Source: Nemertoderma westbladi | Taxonomy: Eukaryota > Xenacoelomorpha > Nemertodermatida > Nemertodermatidae | Assembly: GCA_032718475.1 (NCBI GenBank) | Contig: JAUCBJ010004497.1 | Span: 49,415 to 113,414, forward strand | Length of the DNA: 64,000 nucleotides | Direction: 5' to 3' | Shown here: positions 40,491 to 54,160 of the stretch, piece by piece | Layout: each line of letters starts with the position of its first letter | How positions within the stretch are numbered: the first letter of the stretch is position 1 | Notes under the pieces: generated by a model | Databases searched by the model: none | What the model was told of the DNA's origin: nothing | The model's input: only the letters and a program-made list of their open reading frames with translations | Position numbers and translations under genes: made by a program

Positions 40491-40766
40491 TCTTGAAATC
40501 AAATACCAAAAATATATTTATTATATGAACAATCTATTTGGAAATTGTAAGTTCGGCCTATCTCTTTACCATAAGCTCAGTATCTTTATCTGGTGTGTTT
40601 TTATTATTTTACCAATTATTTAATATGTTTGATAGAATTGAACAACACCGCCCAACACAACCAACTCTCTATCCGCCTCGAGCATCGAGAATACGAGAAA
40701 CTCGATCGAAATACCTGCTTATCCCAGTAGTATCCGTCCGTAGTCAAGTCACCGGACCGCTGCGGT

Positions 40767-41241
40767 TTACTCCCGTAGAACAGTAGAATTCCCGCAGCTT
40801 CCGACCCAATTCGACAACGAATTCGCTTCACACTTTCGCGTCACAGAGAACGTAATCCAGTGCGATAACGTCTGCCCAACGTTCAACCATTTCCCCCAGG
40901 CGATCCCAGGATCCGGGCCGCCGCTAAACCCAGATCGCAATCCTCGTCGATTCGTCCAGTCGTCGACGTAAGTCAGTAAGTGGGACTCTTCCCACCGCAC
41001 TCCAAGGTGGGTGACCGGAGTGAGGCATGATGAACTTGGCAGTGGCCCGCATTACGATCTGACCGACCGCCGTATTCCCAGTGTCTGAGTGTAGTAAATA
41101 CCCAAATAGAATCGTACTGACAAACAAGCAATTCCGTAGTATTCCCCCGTTAATCACCTCTTGAAGCAACTCGGCTGCTCGGGTCCAGATACATCGGACT
41201 GTCGGGAGCGTTTCAGACATCAGACAGTAATGGAGCGGCAT
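40767..41241 (-). pseudogene. Possible retroelement C-terminal fragment
   Basis: Two overlapping minus-strand frames (41241-40924 and 41000-40767). The first has a pattern (ETLPTVRCIWTRAAELL, then ILFGYLL) that faintly recalls the zinc-binding region after the RT in some LINE proteins, without the Cys/His residues. The local G/C content is above its surroundings. This is a weak call. Confidence 0.25.
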
Positions 41242-41259
41242 TTGCGAATATTTCCAATG

Positions 41260-42300
41260 GTTTTATAATAAATAAGGGGATTCAACAGTTCAATGCTAAA
41301 ACAAATGGATTATTCCTAACCCCACCCCAATACAGCAATATACCTAACAGTATATAGCTTAGGTACCACAGTCTGACTAGCTTTAAATATTAGAGTATGA
41401 AAATTATTATAGGACCCTCATGGAAACGAGGTATATACCTCATGAGGCTATCCTTACACCAGAACCTTTTATTTAAGTAAATAAACATTTTATAAGTTGA
41501 CTATCTACATAAATCAGTATTGGTGCTCCTAAATATCTAGTGTTATTACTTGTACTGTAGGCCTAATATCGTAACGTAATCTTTATAAATGTATTATTGT
41601 GAATTTTAAAAGGTTTAATTATGTGTAAAAAACAATCAATCAATCAAACCATAATCAGCACAGTCAGCCTACGCATGGGTGGTACCTACGGTGCGCACTA
41701 CAACGGCAGTCGGCAGTACAGCAATACGGTGTACCGTGCCAATGACTGAATGATTAGCGGTAACTACTGAACTATCTAAACTATTATATTATTATTACCG
41801 GTACTAGGCTAATTAGGCCTAAACTATAATCACCGCAAGGGTTTCCGGGGCCATGTTTAGATTACATGATATGGCATGTCTGCAGTGTATGGTACCGGCT
41901 GACCTGTATTGCAGTATTGACTAATTGCAGAATTCTCGATTCAGGAATTGAGTACAGCCTGACAGTACCGGTACAAATGGTACATGCAGATTGGCAGACA
42001 GCCCCTATGTTTTGCAAAATTTGTCAGAAAACCAGCTGATTTATCCTACAGTAATAATAATTTAACGCATGTTAATTTTGGATAAATAAATATATTATAA
42101 CTACAATAACAATTACACTGATGCTGCACGAAGGCCCCACGCAAATTCTACTTGGAAAATTTTCAAACTTTTGCCAAACAACATTTGTACCAAGTTTGGA
42201 TAGATTTCATCAAGGATTGGCCGAGTTATTAACGTTTAAAATAAAATACTGAAAAAAAACGCGACAGAACGACAGAACGACAGAACGACAGGTTGATTAA
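41260..42300. other. Unassigned DNA
   Basis: No gene is recognised. The end (42160-42300) contains AACATTTGTACCAAGTTTGG and a (CGACAGAA)n run, a pattern seen at the ends of dispersed invertebrate repeats. Confidence 0.4.
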
Positions 42301-42307
42301 TGGTACC

Positions 42308-42619
42308 ACTACGCTAAGGCTCTTTCACTTCGTGGCTCGCCCCACAAGACTAAACAGATGTTAAAATTCATAAAATGATAATTTGAAGCAGAAGTTAATA
42401 GTATAAGGACTTGGGATCAAGACCTACGCCCACTATATGACTTATTCTGCATCCGAATTACATTGTACTGAATTTACTGAATTGTACTGAACTGAAATTA
42501 CATTGTGTGTCTGAAAGTCTCTCAAAAATCTCAACTTTTGCTCATATTGATACCTACAAATTTTCAACTTGGCAGCTTTAAATCCGACAAAGTTATTAGC
42601 ATGTCAAAATCGTAACGAC

Positions 42620-42651
<32 letters not shown>

Positions 42652-42752
42652 CAACGACGACGACGACGACGACAACTATTTGCATAAATTGACCCACCCC
42701 CTAACAGTGTCAATTCGCTAAGGCTCCGCCAACTTCGTGGCTCGCCCCACAA
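42308..42752. repeat. Two copies of a short dispersed end motif
   Basis: CGCTAAGGCTC, a short spacer, CTTCGTGGCTCGCCCCACA occurs at 42312-42346 and 42716-42752, with a third copy at 45919-45954. The first follows (CGACAGAA)n and the second follows a (CGA)n tract at 42613-42672, so the motif marks the end of a family with a microsatellite next to it. Confidence 0.75.
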
Positions 42753-45322
42753 TTGAACACTGCGAATCTTCTTGGGTTAGTATTTCTAGAACAAAAAAAT
42801 CTAAAAATCTAAAACCAATATTAATAGGCAACATTTATCGCCCTGATTCCTGCGATCTAAATAATTTTCTAGAAAATGTCAACAATTTACTTTATAATTT
42901 ATCAACTCAAAATCTTGACGTTATTTTAACCGGCGATTTCAATTTAGACCTTTTAAAAAAATCAAACAACGCTATTAAATACCTACAAGTTTTAGAATCA
43001 TACTCCTTCGAACAACTAATTAAAGTCCCAACTAGAATAACCCCCCATTCCAAAACTCTACTTGATCACATTTCAACAAATATACGAGATAAAATAATAA
43101 CTCCCGGTGTTTTCCTTGCAGAAGTAGGTACAACTGACCACTTAGGTACATTTATTACAATTCAAAATTACTCATGTTTTTTTAACCCACCTGAAACACG
43201 TTACACTTACGACTATTCTAAATTTAACAAAGAAAACTATCTAAACGATTTGCGAGAAACCAGCTTGTGGACATATAAAAATGATAATATTATGACTGAA
43301 AATAAATTTGAAGAATTTTACAAAAATTTTGAAAAAATAACGAGTAAACACCTACCAAAAAAACAATTAGAAAAAAATGAAATACCAAAAAAACCATGGA
43401 TGACCATAGGACTGATTAAATCGTCAATAACTAAAAATAAAATGTACGCCGCTCTCTCAAAAAATACGACAGAAGAAAAATTAAAGGAATATAAAAAATA
43501 CCGTAACAAATTTTCGAAAACTCTAAAATCTGCGGAAAAATTATATTATGCAAAAGAATTCGACAAAAACAAAAATAATATGAGAAAAACATGGAATACA
43601 ATAAATTCAGCTTTAAACAGGTCAAAACCGAAAACTTCACCAAAAAAACTAATTATTACTGATAAGAATGGAAATAATAAAGAAATTACTAACCCCGAGG
43701 AAATCTGCAGTGTTTTTAACAACCACTTTGCTACTATAGGAACTCGACTGGCACAAGAGATACCCACAACAAACAGAAACCCAATACGTTATATAAACCA
43801 CAAAAAACCAAACTCCTTCTCACTTGTTGAAACCTCTAACACTGAAACTATTTACAACATACTAGATCTCAATAACTCAAGTTCAACTAACGACAGCTTC
43901 CCCATCACTCTAGTTAAATTAGCAGCGTACGATATTGCACCACATTTGACATATCTGATAAATCTCTCTATTAAAACCGGTTCATTCCCATCCACTCTTA
44001 AATCTGCTAAAATTACCCCAGTTTTTAAATCCGGCGTCCCTACTGACAAAAATAATTACAGGCCCATATCAATATTACCTGTATTCAGTAAACTCTTTGA
44101 ACGCGTAATCAACTCCCAACTAATCTCATATCTAGACAAGTACTCCATACTCTCACAATACCAATACGGATTTCGAAAACAATCTACAACAACAGATGCC
44201 ATACTGACTGTAACCGAAAAATTACAAAATATTCTAGAATTACAAGAATCTGCCTGTTTGATATCAATAGATCTTAAGAAAGCCTTCGATACTTTACAAC
44301 ACAATATTCTCTTAAACAAACTAGACAGCTATGGCATACGTGGAACCCCCCATAAACTAATAACTAGCTACTTACACAACCGAACACACTCAGTTTACAT
44401 AGGCAACACTCACTCAGAACCGATACTGGCCCCTTGCGGTACCCCCCAGGGGGCTATACTCAGCGCTACGCTATTCTTAATTTACATAAACGACTTACCG
44501 AACTGTACATCACTTCACTCAACTTTATTTGCCGACGATACAAACCTACTTTACAATCACAAAGACCTTGAAATACTAACTGAAACTGTAAATACCGAAC
44601 TTAATAAAATTGATCTATGGCTAACCGACAACCAACTATCATTAAATCTTAAAAAAACAGAGTATCTATTTTTTACAAATAAAAAAGAAACAAAACACAA
44701 TAATATAAAAATACGTAATCAACCAATAAAAAATGTAAATGAAACAAAATTTTTAGGAATTTGGATAGACAGAAAGTTATCTTGGAAAAATCATTGTGCT
44801 TATGTTTTGAAGAAAATCTCAAAATCAGCTGGTATATTTTTTAAACTCCGACACACTCTACCACTACGTATATTAAAATTACTTTACTGTTCACTGATAC
44901 AACCTTACATTAATTACGGTATAGTGATCTGGGGTAACGCTCAATCTACACATACGAAACCTATTAAAATTAAAATAAATAAACTAGTCAGAGCTATTAC
45001 CTTCAGTCACTACAGGGAACACGCATCACCACTCTACAAACAATTAGATATACTACCGATTGAACAACTGCATTTTCTTGAAACAGCTAAACTAATGTGG
45101 GAAATCCACAATAACAAAAAACAAAATTTTATCACTTCGTTGTTTCAACAAACATCTACTGTACATACTTACAACACACGATCAACAACAAGAAAAAACT
45201 ACTATGTACCACGGACCCGACTACTACAAGGACAGAAATCATTAAAATATAACGGTGTCATTGTCTGGAACACGCTAGATGTAGACATTAAACAAATCAT
45301 TAGGAAGAAAATTAAAAAATAA
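42753..45322 (+). CDS. 5'-truncated LINE: partial endonuclease and full reverse transcriptase
   Basis: An open frame of about 855 codons. It begins in the middle of an apurinic-type endonuclease: ILIGNIYRPDSCDL, VILTGDFNLDLL, and LLDHISTN with TTDHLGTFI, so the N-terminal catalytic half is missing. RT motifs follow: NNYRPISILPVFSKLFE, YGFRKQSTTTDAIL, ISIDLKKAFDTLQH, GTPQGAILSATLFLIYINDLP and the active-site FADDTNLLY at about 44527-44555, then FLGIWIDRKLSW and a C-terminal VIWNTLDVDI. The style matches the CR1/Jockey group. The frame has no stop, but lacks ORF1 and the start of the endonuclease. Its first codons (from GTG at 42737) belong to the flanking repeat. The 3' UTR is A-rich to about 45440. 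Confidence 0.85.
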
Positions 45323-46384
45323 ACTAATAAATGAGCTACAGTAAGATAAAATACAAGAAAATAAAATTACAAAAAAATACAAAATATTGCGATTTTATCC
45401 AGTTTCATATCCTAAAAATACAAATTAAATTAATTGAATAAAAAGTAAAATGAATATACAGTACTTTGTGGGATAAAAGGGAAATCGCCTGAGCTGTTGC
45501 TGACTGGATAGGCTAGTACCACCCCCCCCCCCCCCCCCCCCCCCCCCGAACTGGTCGTTGATAGCAGTTGACAAAACTAGCTTCGGCTACTGCCAACTAC
45601 TATCAGTGCACTATCATTATCAACATTCAAAAACTAAATCCCTTTAATATAAATTATTAAATGCTTACCATGCGAATTAAAAATAATGCAATTATTGTTA
45701 TAATTAATGTGTACGACCACTCGGTATAAATAAAAATAAATAAATCTCAACTTGTTCTATTTTTTAGTTTCCATGACAACCACTGCAAACAAATGCATTT
45801 TGATAGAAAATCGGTAATTTGGACATAAACTACAATATTTTCTGAAACTTGGTATGTGTTATATCTGAACCACAATCTGGACTGAATCTTTTTTCAAAGG
45901 TAAAACCAACATACCACTACGCTAAGGCTCTCTCACTTCGTGGCTCGCCCCACAGTCTTGTGCGCAACCAAAATTTATGTAGAGTTTGTTATTAAAATTT
46001 TTGCGTTCCTGCTTGAGTTTTTGAGATATTGGATGGTTATACATACACACACACACACACACACACATAACCACATCGTGTTTTTGAACGGCTCAACTCA
46101 TGACAAGAACTACGGTGGCCTATTAATAGCCAGGTTCGTTATAATCTTGAACATTTTTCGACCAGGTCAATGAGGATCCTGCGATATTCCAGAGGCTTCG
46201 CATCAAACTTATCTAATCTATTTTTACAGCTGAGACCAAACATACTGGGAAGATAACGGCTAAAGGATTGCTGGGTACGTTCAAATATGCTTATATCTTA
46301 TCAAGATAGGGACACCATATCGAACTGTTATGTTCAATTGTAGGCCTGGCATAGGTACAATACAACCCCCATTGGAAGGCTGCA
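45323..46384. other. LINE tail, poly(C) tract, CA repeat and unassigned DNA
   Basis: 45323-45450 is the A-rich tail of the LINE. About 26 C lie at 45522-45547. The dispersed end motif recurs at 45915-45954 and a (CA)n microsatellite lies at 46043-46070. Nothing coding is seen. Confidence 0.5.
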
Positions 46385-49150
46385 TTACGATGCATTGGAC
46401 AAAATAGATAAAATCTCTAACCGCATCATCTGTTGCCACTTCTCATGTTCTGGAATACTGGCTAAGAAGTTTCCTAAGGTGGTTCTGATTGTGTGCTACT
46501 CTCCAACTAGTGTTGCACCTGTAGAGGAGGTGGAAAATTTCTACCACAATCTACAAGCAGCTACTGATGGAGTGGATCAGCATGCATTCTTAACATTCCT
46601 GGGAGACTTTAATGCAAGTCTGCATCAATCACCTACATCGCCCTGGGTCTATAGCAATAGTGTCAACCGAAATTCCGTCCATCTTCAGGCTTTTATCTCT
46701 GGAAATGGATTGTTTTCGACTGGAACCCAGTTCAAGAAGCGAACTGGAAAGCTATGGAGTCATAGTGGACCCAGTGGTCACAAGTCACAGATAGACCATA
46801 TTCTGTTTCGTAGGAAGTACAGGAGCTCTATACAAGACTGTAATGCATTTACACTTCGACCCTTCTCCAGTGATCACCGCCTTATTGTGGCCAAGGTAAG
46901 ACTTAGTCTGCGTGCTAGCAGAACAACGAAATCTGACTTGCCGCGGCATGACTGGTCCTCTCGTTGCAACAGCCAAATGTGAGATCCAGCTTTACACTAC
47001 AGCTGAGCAAAAGGTATGAGGTTCTTGCCTCTGAGGCGGCAGATCACTGCGAGGGCTATACTGCCTTCACAGAAGCAGTTAAGTTAGCAGCTGCAGAAAC
47101 AGTTCCTGTATACCCTCGAAACAGGAAAAGGACCCCCTGGACTGACAACAAAATCCAGAAGGGCCGAAATGACCTATATAAGGCGCAGAAAGAGTCCCAA
47201 CTCAAACAGACTACAGCGGCCAAGAATGCAGTTAAGGCTGCATCTAGGTCCCTGAACAGGCAGAACTCTGTTAATCTACAGGAGCTAATAAACCAACAGG
47301 TTGATGCCATCAATGATGCCGACGACAGCAGGCAATCATCCCAGGCATGGAAATCGATCAACTTGCTTACTGGGCGGAAAAGCCAACCAACCACCAATGT
47401 TAAGGCTGAATCACCAGCCGATCGCCTTAATGGTTGGTAGGCCCACTTTGAAAGGCTCCTCAATAATGACAATCCTGATAACTTTATAGAAGTAAAAGTG
47501 TCTGAGTCTGTACTCCCAGATATTCCCATTGGCGATATCTCCTTTGCAGAAGTGAAGGCTGCTGCAAAAAGCATTAAGACAAATCGTGCCAGTGAAGTAG
47601 ATGGTGTTCCCCCTGAGGTCTTTAAAATACCTGAGTGTTTAAAGCTAAGCTATCCCGTCATAGTAGACATGTACCGAACAACAAGAGTCCCACAAGAAAT
47701 GAAAACAAATAAGTGGGTGCCAGTTCCCAAGAAGGGCAACCTAACACTCTATGGTTCTTTTCGGGGAATCTCATTGATCTCGATTGCTGCAAAGCTATAC
47801 AATAGAATTCCATTAAATTGCATCAGGGATCCCATTGAGAGACTGCTCCGTGGAAATCAGAATGGGTTCCGTAAAGGTCATGCGACCATGGACCCCATTT
47901 TGGCACTTAGAAGGATAATTGAAGAGTTATCAAAAAAGAAAGACAGGCATCTGGCTGTTATCATTGTTGACTTCTTCAAGGCCTTTGATTCAGTCTCCCA
48001 CTCACGTATGTTCAGCATACTTTCATTATATGGGATTCTTGATGAAATTATTGCAGCAATCAGATCAGTATACGATGGTTTGACAACATTTGTGTCTACT
48101 GTTGATGGTGACACAGAACCATTCGAAGTGTTATGGGGCGTCCTCCAGGGAGACACACTTGCACCATTCTTGTTCATAATTGTGGTTGACTATGTTCTAC
48201 GCATGTCCTTAGATCATCATAATGATGATGGGGTGATGATAACTCCACCTACTGGCTCCAGAAGTTGAGGAAATCCTGCCAAGTACCTAACTGATCTAGA
48301 CTTTGCTGATATCTTAGGAGTACTCTCAGAATCACTAGAGGGAGCCCAACGGCTCCTCAGCTCATTAGAACATGCTGCTTCTAGTGTTGGTCTTTTTATT
48401 AACTCCAGAAAGACCAAAATTTTGACAGTTAACTTTGAAAGTTCTCAGCAAGTCTCTGATCGGATGAGCATAAGCTCAAAGGATGGCATGCTTGAGCATG
48501 TGGACGACTTCTGTTACCTGGGATCATGGATCCGGAAGTCAGGTGAGGACCTTCGAATACGTAAGGGAAAGGCATGGGCAGCTTTGAATAGGCTTTCCAG
48601 GATTTGGAAGTCACCGAGAATTAATCGGAAACTTAAGGTCCGATTATTTAGAGCAGCAGTAGTTCCAGTACTCCTCTATGGGAGTCCATGCTGGGCTCTA
48701 ACTGCTGAGGACACCAAATCTCTGGATGGCACATTCATAAGAATGTTACGCCGGGTTCATTGTGTCAAGTACAATGCACACATCTCCAACCAGACACTAT
48801 ATAACATTGGAGGTGTCTCATTGGTTCCCCCAAGCTTGACACTAGAACAAAATCGCCTCCGCTTTGCAGGACATTGCTTTCGCCGTGAGGACCAGCCAGT
48901 GCATAATCTTGTACTTTGGCCGCCTCATGGAGTGAATAAGCATGGTGGACAGCCCATGACTTTCTTGAGACGCATCTTAAAGGACACTGGCCTTAAAGAT
49001 GCGGATGATCTAGCAAATGTCATGGGTGATAGGGAGTTGTGGCGGTGCAATTTTGTTGACAAGCCGGCACAGCATTCTTAAAAATGCAGCTGCAATGCAG
49101 CATGCCGATCCTAGTAGTAGTACCACCTGTATCAACCACTATCCGTGAAC
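46385..49150 (+). pseudogene. RTE-like LINE copy, 5'-truncated and broken
   Basis: About 95% similar by eye to the ORF at 55030-58347, starting at the equivalent of residue 209 in the endonuclease domain. It retains LGDFNASLHQ, SQIDHILF and FSSDHRLIVAKV, and the RT region with IVDFFKAFDSV and GVLQGDTLAP. A frameshift occurs near 46965, an in-frame TAG at 47438, a TGA at 48266, and the catalytic FADD is changed to FADI at about 48302. It ends with the LINE's short 3' end and a TAGTAGTAG tail. Confidence 0.9.
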
Positions 49151-49609
49151 GGAAATTAAAATTCAGTAATGGGCAAGTAAAGACGAGGTCATACCAAATC
49201 TGAACTTGAGAGAAACCAAATTGCGACAACTATGGAGAATCGGGAAGCCTGGAAGGATCTCATTTCCACTGTCCGAGTTCGGACTGTGGTATTAAAATTC
49301 TAAATTCTAGTTGTATTAGTAGCACAGTAGCTCCCTTATCTTCCCCTATGCCTGCTCTCCATATATGGCCTAATATAAATATATATTAATATTAAAAATA
49401 TAAAAATATTAAGTAGTTCTTAAATGCCTAAATTACCGCTAACCTTTGTTTATTACCAGGAAGAGAAAGTAAACGACCTTCTGTGTCCAACTGACTGTAA
49501 CACGACCTGTTCCAATCGGAATCTACCCCATTATTTATAGGAGTACTCGGTAACCTTGGAGACGGAGTAGGTAATGTTACCAAATGTTCAACTGTACAGT
49601 AACAACTAT
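49151..49609. other. Unassigned DNA
   Basis: No gene or repeat family is recognised between the LINE tail and the next dispersed repeat. Confidence 0.4.
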
Positions 49610-49985
49610 TTACATACTGGTGTGTAAATTAGCATTTTACAGTGTGATGATCCAGGTGGCTTTGTTACACGAACGAACGTTAGTGAGTGAGTGAAAATAA
49701 AGCAACGAGTATCAGAACACTGTAAAGTACTTTGCAACAAGTATGTATGTAGTTTTATTCCAAAATTTTAACATTACGAAATTATTGTATATGTAATGAT
49801 ATTATAAGTGATAGAAACTGAACAAATTAAATTAGTTGCTGCATAAATAAATGTAAAAATGACATAAATTATGTTATAAATAATTTAGCTTATATTTATG
49901 GTGGCGTTTGGAGCCATATTAATAGTTAATAGCTACTGGTTATTAATAGCTACCGGTACGTAATGTAGTAGGTAGTAGAATCTTT
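49610..49985. mobile_element. Inverted second copy of the repeat at 32170-32548
   Basis: The hairpin MITE part is at about 49611-49752 and the body (including GGTGGCGTTTGGAGCCAT) runs to about 49985. It is roughly 85-90% similar to the other copy by eye. Confidence 0.65.
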
Positions 49986-50237
49986 AGAGATAGCCGGCTA
50001 CAATCATAGTAGCAACCACTCCTGCTCTGCCATCAACAGTTCGAAGCACTCCACAATGAACATCGACCAGAAGTTATAGGAGGTCGCAGGCTATAGCAAA
50101 CAGGCATCCACAATCACTTCACAAGTTACTGCTAAACAACAATGGGCTCCTAGTCGTCTCCCGCCTCTTTCTAAACCATATTAAGTTATCAGTCGTCTAC
50201 TAAACTTTATAGTGTAACTGTAACAAAATACTGACCT

Positions 50238-50585
50238 ATGTCCACTAGGGTGGAGTGAAAAAATTTTTTTCTTTACTTTTAAGGGAAGCTACTTTTATTT
50301 TTCTGATTTCAATTTCACAATTTCACATTTAGTGTTTGTTTCCAACCTATTTGACAATAAATATTTGCATCTTCCTTAACTTTTATCAAAAATACAAAAT
50401 ATCTGGGATTTTCAAAACTGGCATTGCCTTCTCAAAAATTTGAAATTTTCAAGTGTCATGAGGCCCGCCTAGAATTTTTCGAAATCAAAATTTTTTTTTT
50501 GCAAAGTTAGTTTAGACCGATATGGCATCAGAAAAATAGTGCTTCCCTTAAAAATAAAGACTAGTGTTCCCACCCTAATGTCCAC
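50238..50585. mobile_element. hAT-like MITE (332 bp) with 8-bp TSD
   Basis: Element 50246-50577 is bounded by inverted TAGGGTGG/CCACCCTA and by the direct repeat ATGTCCAC (50238-50245 and 50578-50585). A longer subterminal inverted repeat (TTTTAAGGGAAG / CTTCCCTTAAAA) extends the TIRs. It has no coding capacity. Confidence 0.85.
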
Positions 50586-52157
50586 TGCCTCATCTGAGAA
50601 GATAGTTACATCCCTTCAAGGGGCGCAATGTTTCCAGCGTGCTTCTATCTTCATCAACGAGATTGATAGAAAGAATGGTGAAGGTGAAAGTGACATAACT
50701 AACTACCTGGCACTGAGGAATATTAAGGTTTATCGGATCACAATGCGAATAAACAGGAGCACTGACTCATGCAATGCCCGTATAGTTGTAAACTTATCGG
50801 ATAAGGATAAGGTAATCAAACCTGGTTTCTGGCCCCCTGGCATAACTAGTCGGGAATGGAGGCATAACTAGTCGGGAATGGACACATAACCCAACAAACC
50901 ATACTAATTGAACCAATAATGTCACGTACAAGCCAGGTAGCAGACTACATGACCTAGCACTATATCAGCAGCTCCATAATGAATGTAACTTCAGTGCGAC
51001 AAATAACCCATATACCTGCAACAGACCTGCCACTCAGCGCCCTAACAAGCAAGCAATGATAGCAAGCTCTATACACCCTTCCAGGCTCACATTAATCCTG
51101 AACAAATACACACCCCACTCGGCCCAACCGCACTATATTTAACACTGAAACCGAAGCGGTCAGCGGCAGCAGTTGTAACTCTTACAGAGATAACAACAAA
51201 CTCACATGTTGTACATTTAATACGAGAGGACTATGTTCTAACATCGCATACATTAAGGATCTTTTAGCTAATTGCAACATATTGAGCCTGACTGAGCATT
51301 GGCTGGACACTGTGGAATGTGCTTCTCTGTTGCAAGATAACATGAATGAGTGTCTTATTGGCACAAACTTTTATTGTGTATCCTCTGTCAGCAATTGAAT
51401 GAATAATCCTAATAGGAAAAGAGGTGCTGGTGGAGTTGCGTTAATGTTCAGGTAAGATGTAGTTATGGAGTGGTCCAAAGTTGAATCGGAGGATGTCATT
51501 GTTGGCATCATTGTAAGTCTGGCAGGGGAAACTCACCCTTTCTTAATACTTTCTTGCTATGCGCCAGATAGTAGCAAGGGTATGATCGAATATGCCGAAT
51601 ATCTTGGTAGACTTGAGGCCCTCATATCTGAATACAACACAGCAACTCCCATTATATTAGCCGATACTAACGCTGACCGGCGGTGAGTTGCAAGTTAATA
51701 GATATGTTGCTCACAGTCCCTCCACAAGTGGGCGGACACTGGACACATGGCTGCATAGTATGAGTCTCATAGCTATTGATACATTAACTGACTAGTTTTA
51801 TGGCCCCTGCATAACTTTCCGAGGCAACGGTGTCTCTTACATTGACCATATCCTCGTCCCCACTTATTTCTTGATAGTGTTATCAGGGGACATATTTATA
51901 ATGCAGACCCCACTTTCAATTATTCTAATCATGTCCCTATTATAGTAGAAATCCGGTGCAACAATCACATCAAGGACACCCCAACCCCACATCAACAAAT
52001 CAAATTATCACACCAAACAAGATTTGCCTGGCACAGGGCAACAGATCATCAAAAAACCAATTACATTACCTCAGTTGATAGTCTCCTAAATCGCATTCAG
52101 TTCACCCTCCATGATAGCGATCACTCACCCTCAGCTCTAAATGATGCCACTGTAAGA
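50586..52157 (+). pseudogene. 5' part of a third LINE type: ORF1 remnant and endonuclease remnant
   Basis: A plus-strand frame at 50539-50871 reads VTSLQGAQCFQRASIF and IKVYRITMRINRSTDSCNARI, a possible ORF1 piece without a recognised domain. From about 51195 broken frames read TCCTFNTRGLCSNIAYIKDLL, LSLTEHWLDTV, GAGGVALMF, HPFLILSCYAPDSS and IDHILVP, the order of an apurinic-type endonuclease. Stops and shifts are frequent, so this copy is dead. Confidence 0.65.
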
Positions 52158-54160
52158 ATGAGAGACGCTATAGTAGCCAGTGCTCTTGCCAATATTCCCA
52201 TTATCAAACCTGCTCGGCTTTCAAAGAACCTACGAATTCGGTCAACTTTGCTGCAGAGTAGGAGCCGTGTCACTAAGGACCTCTATGAACTGTGGCAGGA
52301 CCGCGGAAAACATCCCACCGATCCTATAGCTGAACAATTTAAAGCGTCTAAGAGATCTACACGTCGGCTCAATAACTTTCTCACGGAAAATCTGGTTGCG
52401 GACTCTGTAAATAAATGGTCAGGTCAGATAGACTCAAACCCCCGTAGATTCTGGTCCAACATCACCACTAAGATCCAACACAACTCAACCCCTGAATTGC
52501 AGGAGAAACTTTACAGCCATTATCAATCTAAATTTCAAGGCTCGGTTTCATCTGCCACCAAGAGGGATGATACTCTACTTCAGGAAGAACTCACCAATGC
52601 ATGTAGGAACTCGCCTCTTCCAAATATTTCACCACTGACTGTAAAAAGCTCTATCCTATCTCTGGCAAGAGGTAAAGCCTGTGACTCCTCTTCACTCATA
52701 GTCGAGAACCTACTGAACCTAAACCCTGAACCGTTGTGCAACCTTTTAGCTAATATATATAACCTCTGCATTGAGCTAAAAACTGTTCCCGCTCACTTCG
52801 GATATAGTGCCCTGAGTAGTCTATATAAGGGTAAAGGCAAAGATCCGCGCAAGCCTTCATCCTATAGACCAATCTCATCTATCAACATATTCGCCAAGAT
52901 CCTTGAACACATTATCCTTTCAAATTACTTATACACTTGCGTCACCCATACAAACCAGACTGCATACAAAAAGGGTCAAGGCACTGACACAGTAATCGCC
53001 ACATTGCTGGAATGTATTGAGCATTATAGATCCAAAAGTTCCGCAGTGTACCTGCTTCAGATAGATATAGAATCGGCCTTCGACAATGTTGAGAACTGCA
53101 CACTCATTCGAAAGCTGCTGGACCATGGAGTCAACCCTCACATCGCAGCTATGGTCTACTCATATTACACTTGTGGTATCGTTTTTCTCAAATTCAATTT
53201 TAGCATCGATTGTAACGGCATACATGTAGCCCAAGGTTTAAAGCAAGGCTCTCTACTATCACCAACTTTTTTTAACTTATACAAAGCTGATATAACTGCG
53301 GCTCTAGAGAGTTCCAACTTAGGTTGACGTGTCGGCCCTGTGTGGTTAGGCGCCATAGTATACGCCTATGACTTCCTCCTTCTTAGCACCTCGGCTACTA
53401 ATCTCGAACGTATGGAAATTATTGTAAGTGACAAAGCAGACGAGGTCTTAGCTTTGAACCCACTAAAACCTCATGGATTGTAGTCGAAAGCATCCAAAAT
53501 CCATGTCATAAACCCTGCTTTATCAACATATGTGGATCTTTTGTTGCAAGAAGTTCTGCCCTTACCTTCTTAGGATACAACCTTAAAAGTTCTTCAAACT
53601 CCAAAGTAATCCTTAATGATTTTATCAGGCTGATAGCTTACTACTCTCAAACATTTCACACTAGAGGCTGGACAACGCGCTGGCTTCCTCCTAAGGTGGT
53701 CTTCTGACTATGGGACTCCCTCGCTGTACCAGCTACCACATATTGATTAAAATTCAATATAGGTTCTCTTACCTTCACTGATCGTGACGCTCTTGATGTA
53801 TTCTACCGCAAATCGTTAAGAGGTTTACTAAACCTTGGCCCATATGTTGGGAATTGCACTCTTTACCACGTCGCCAATCTTGTGCCAATCTCGATTGCTG
53901 CACTTTAGTTGTGTGTCGGTACCATCCTGCGCATATTGAACTGTCCTAGTCGCTTTCTACAACTAAGTTGTCGGATTGCAATGTTCAGCAATGTGCGCTC
54001 CCTGGCGTCGTATCGCCGCATTTCTTGTGGCTACAGCATCGCGCGCTCATCCTACGCCTTACCTGACCTGCTTTCTGCACTCAACTTTTCATATTCCAAA
54101 AGTGAGCTGATGTCGCGTATTTCCCTTGCCAAGCCGACATATCGTGAACTGATCAGCTGA
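52158..54160 (+). pseudogene. Third LINE type: reverse transcriptase, active site lost
   Basis: An open frame at 52158-53327 (389 codons) holds LSSLYKGKGKDPRKPSSYRPISSINIFAK-type residues, AYKKGQGTDTVIATLLE, LLQIDIESAFDNVEN and GLKQGSLLSPTFFNLY. A stop follows at 53325, and the next segment reads VYAYDFLLLS where YADD is expected, so a catalytic Asp is gone. Broken frames continue, with a C-terminal piece (SCGYSIARSSYALPDLLSAL) to about 54160. Clade within the CR1/Jockey/R1-like LINEs is not resolved. A second fragment of the same LINE is at 61007-61676. Confidence 0.8.

Noticed and set aside
42737-42752. GTG start (MARPT) of the LINE ORF
   Set aside because: These codons lie in a flanking dispersed motif that also occurs at 42312 and 45919; the LINE coding sequence is truncated and starts after it.
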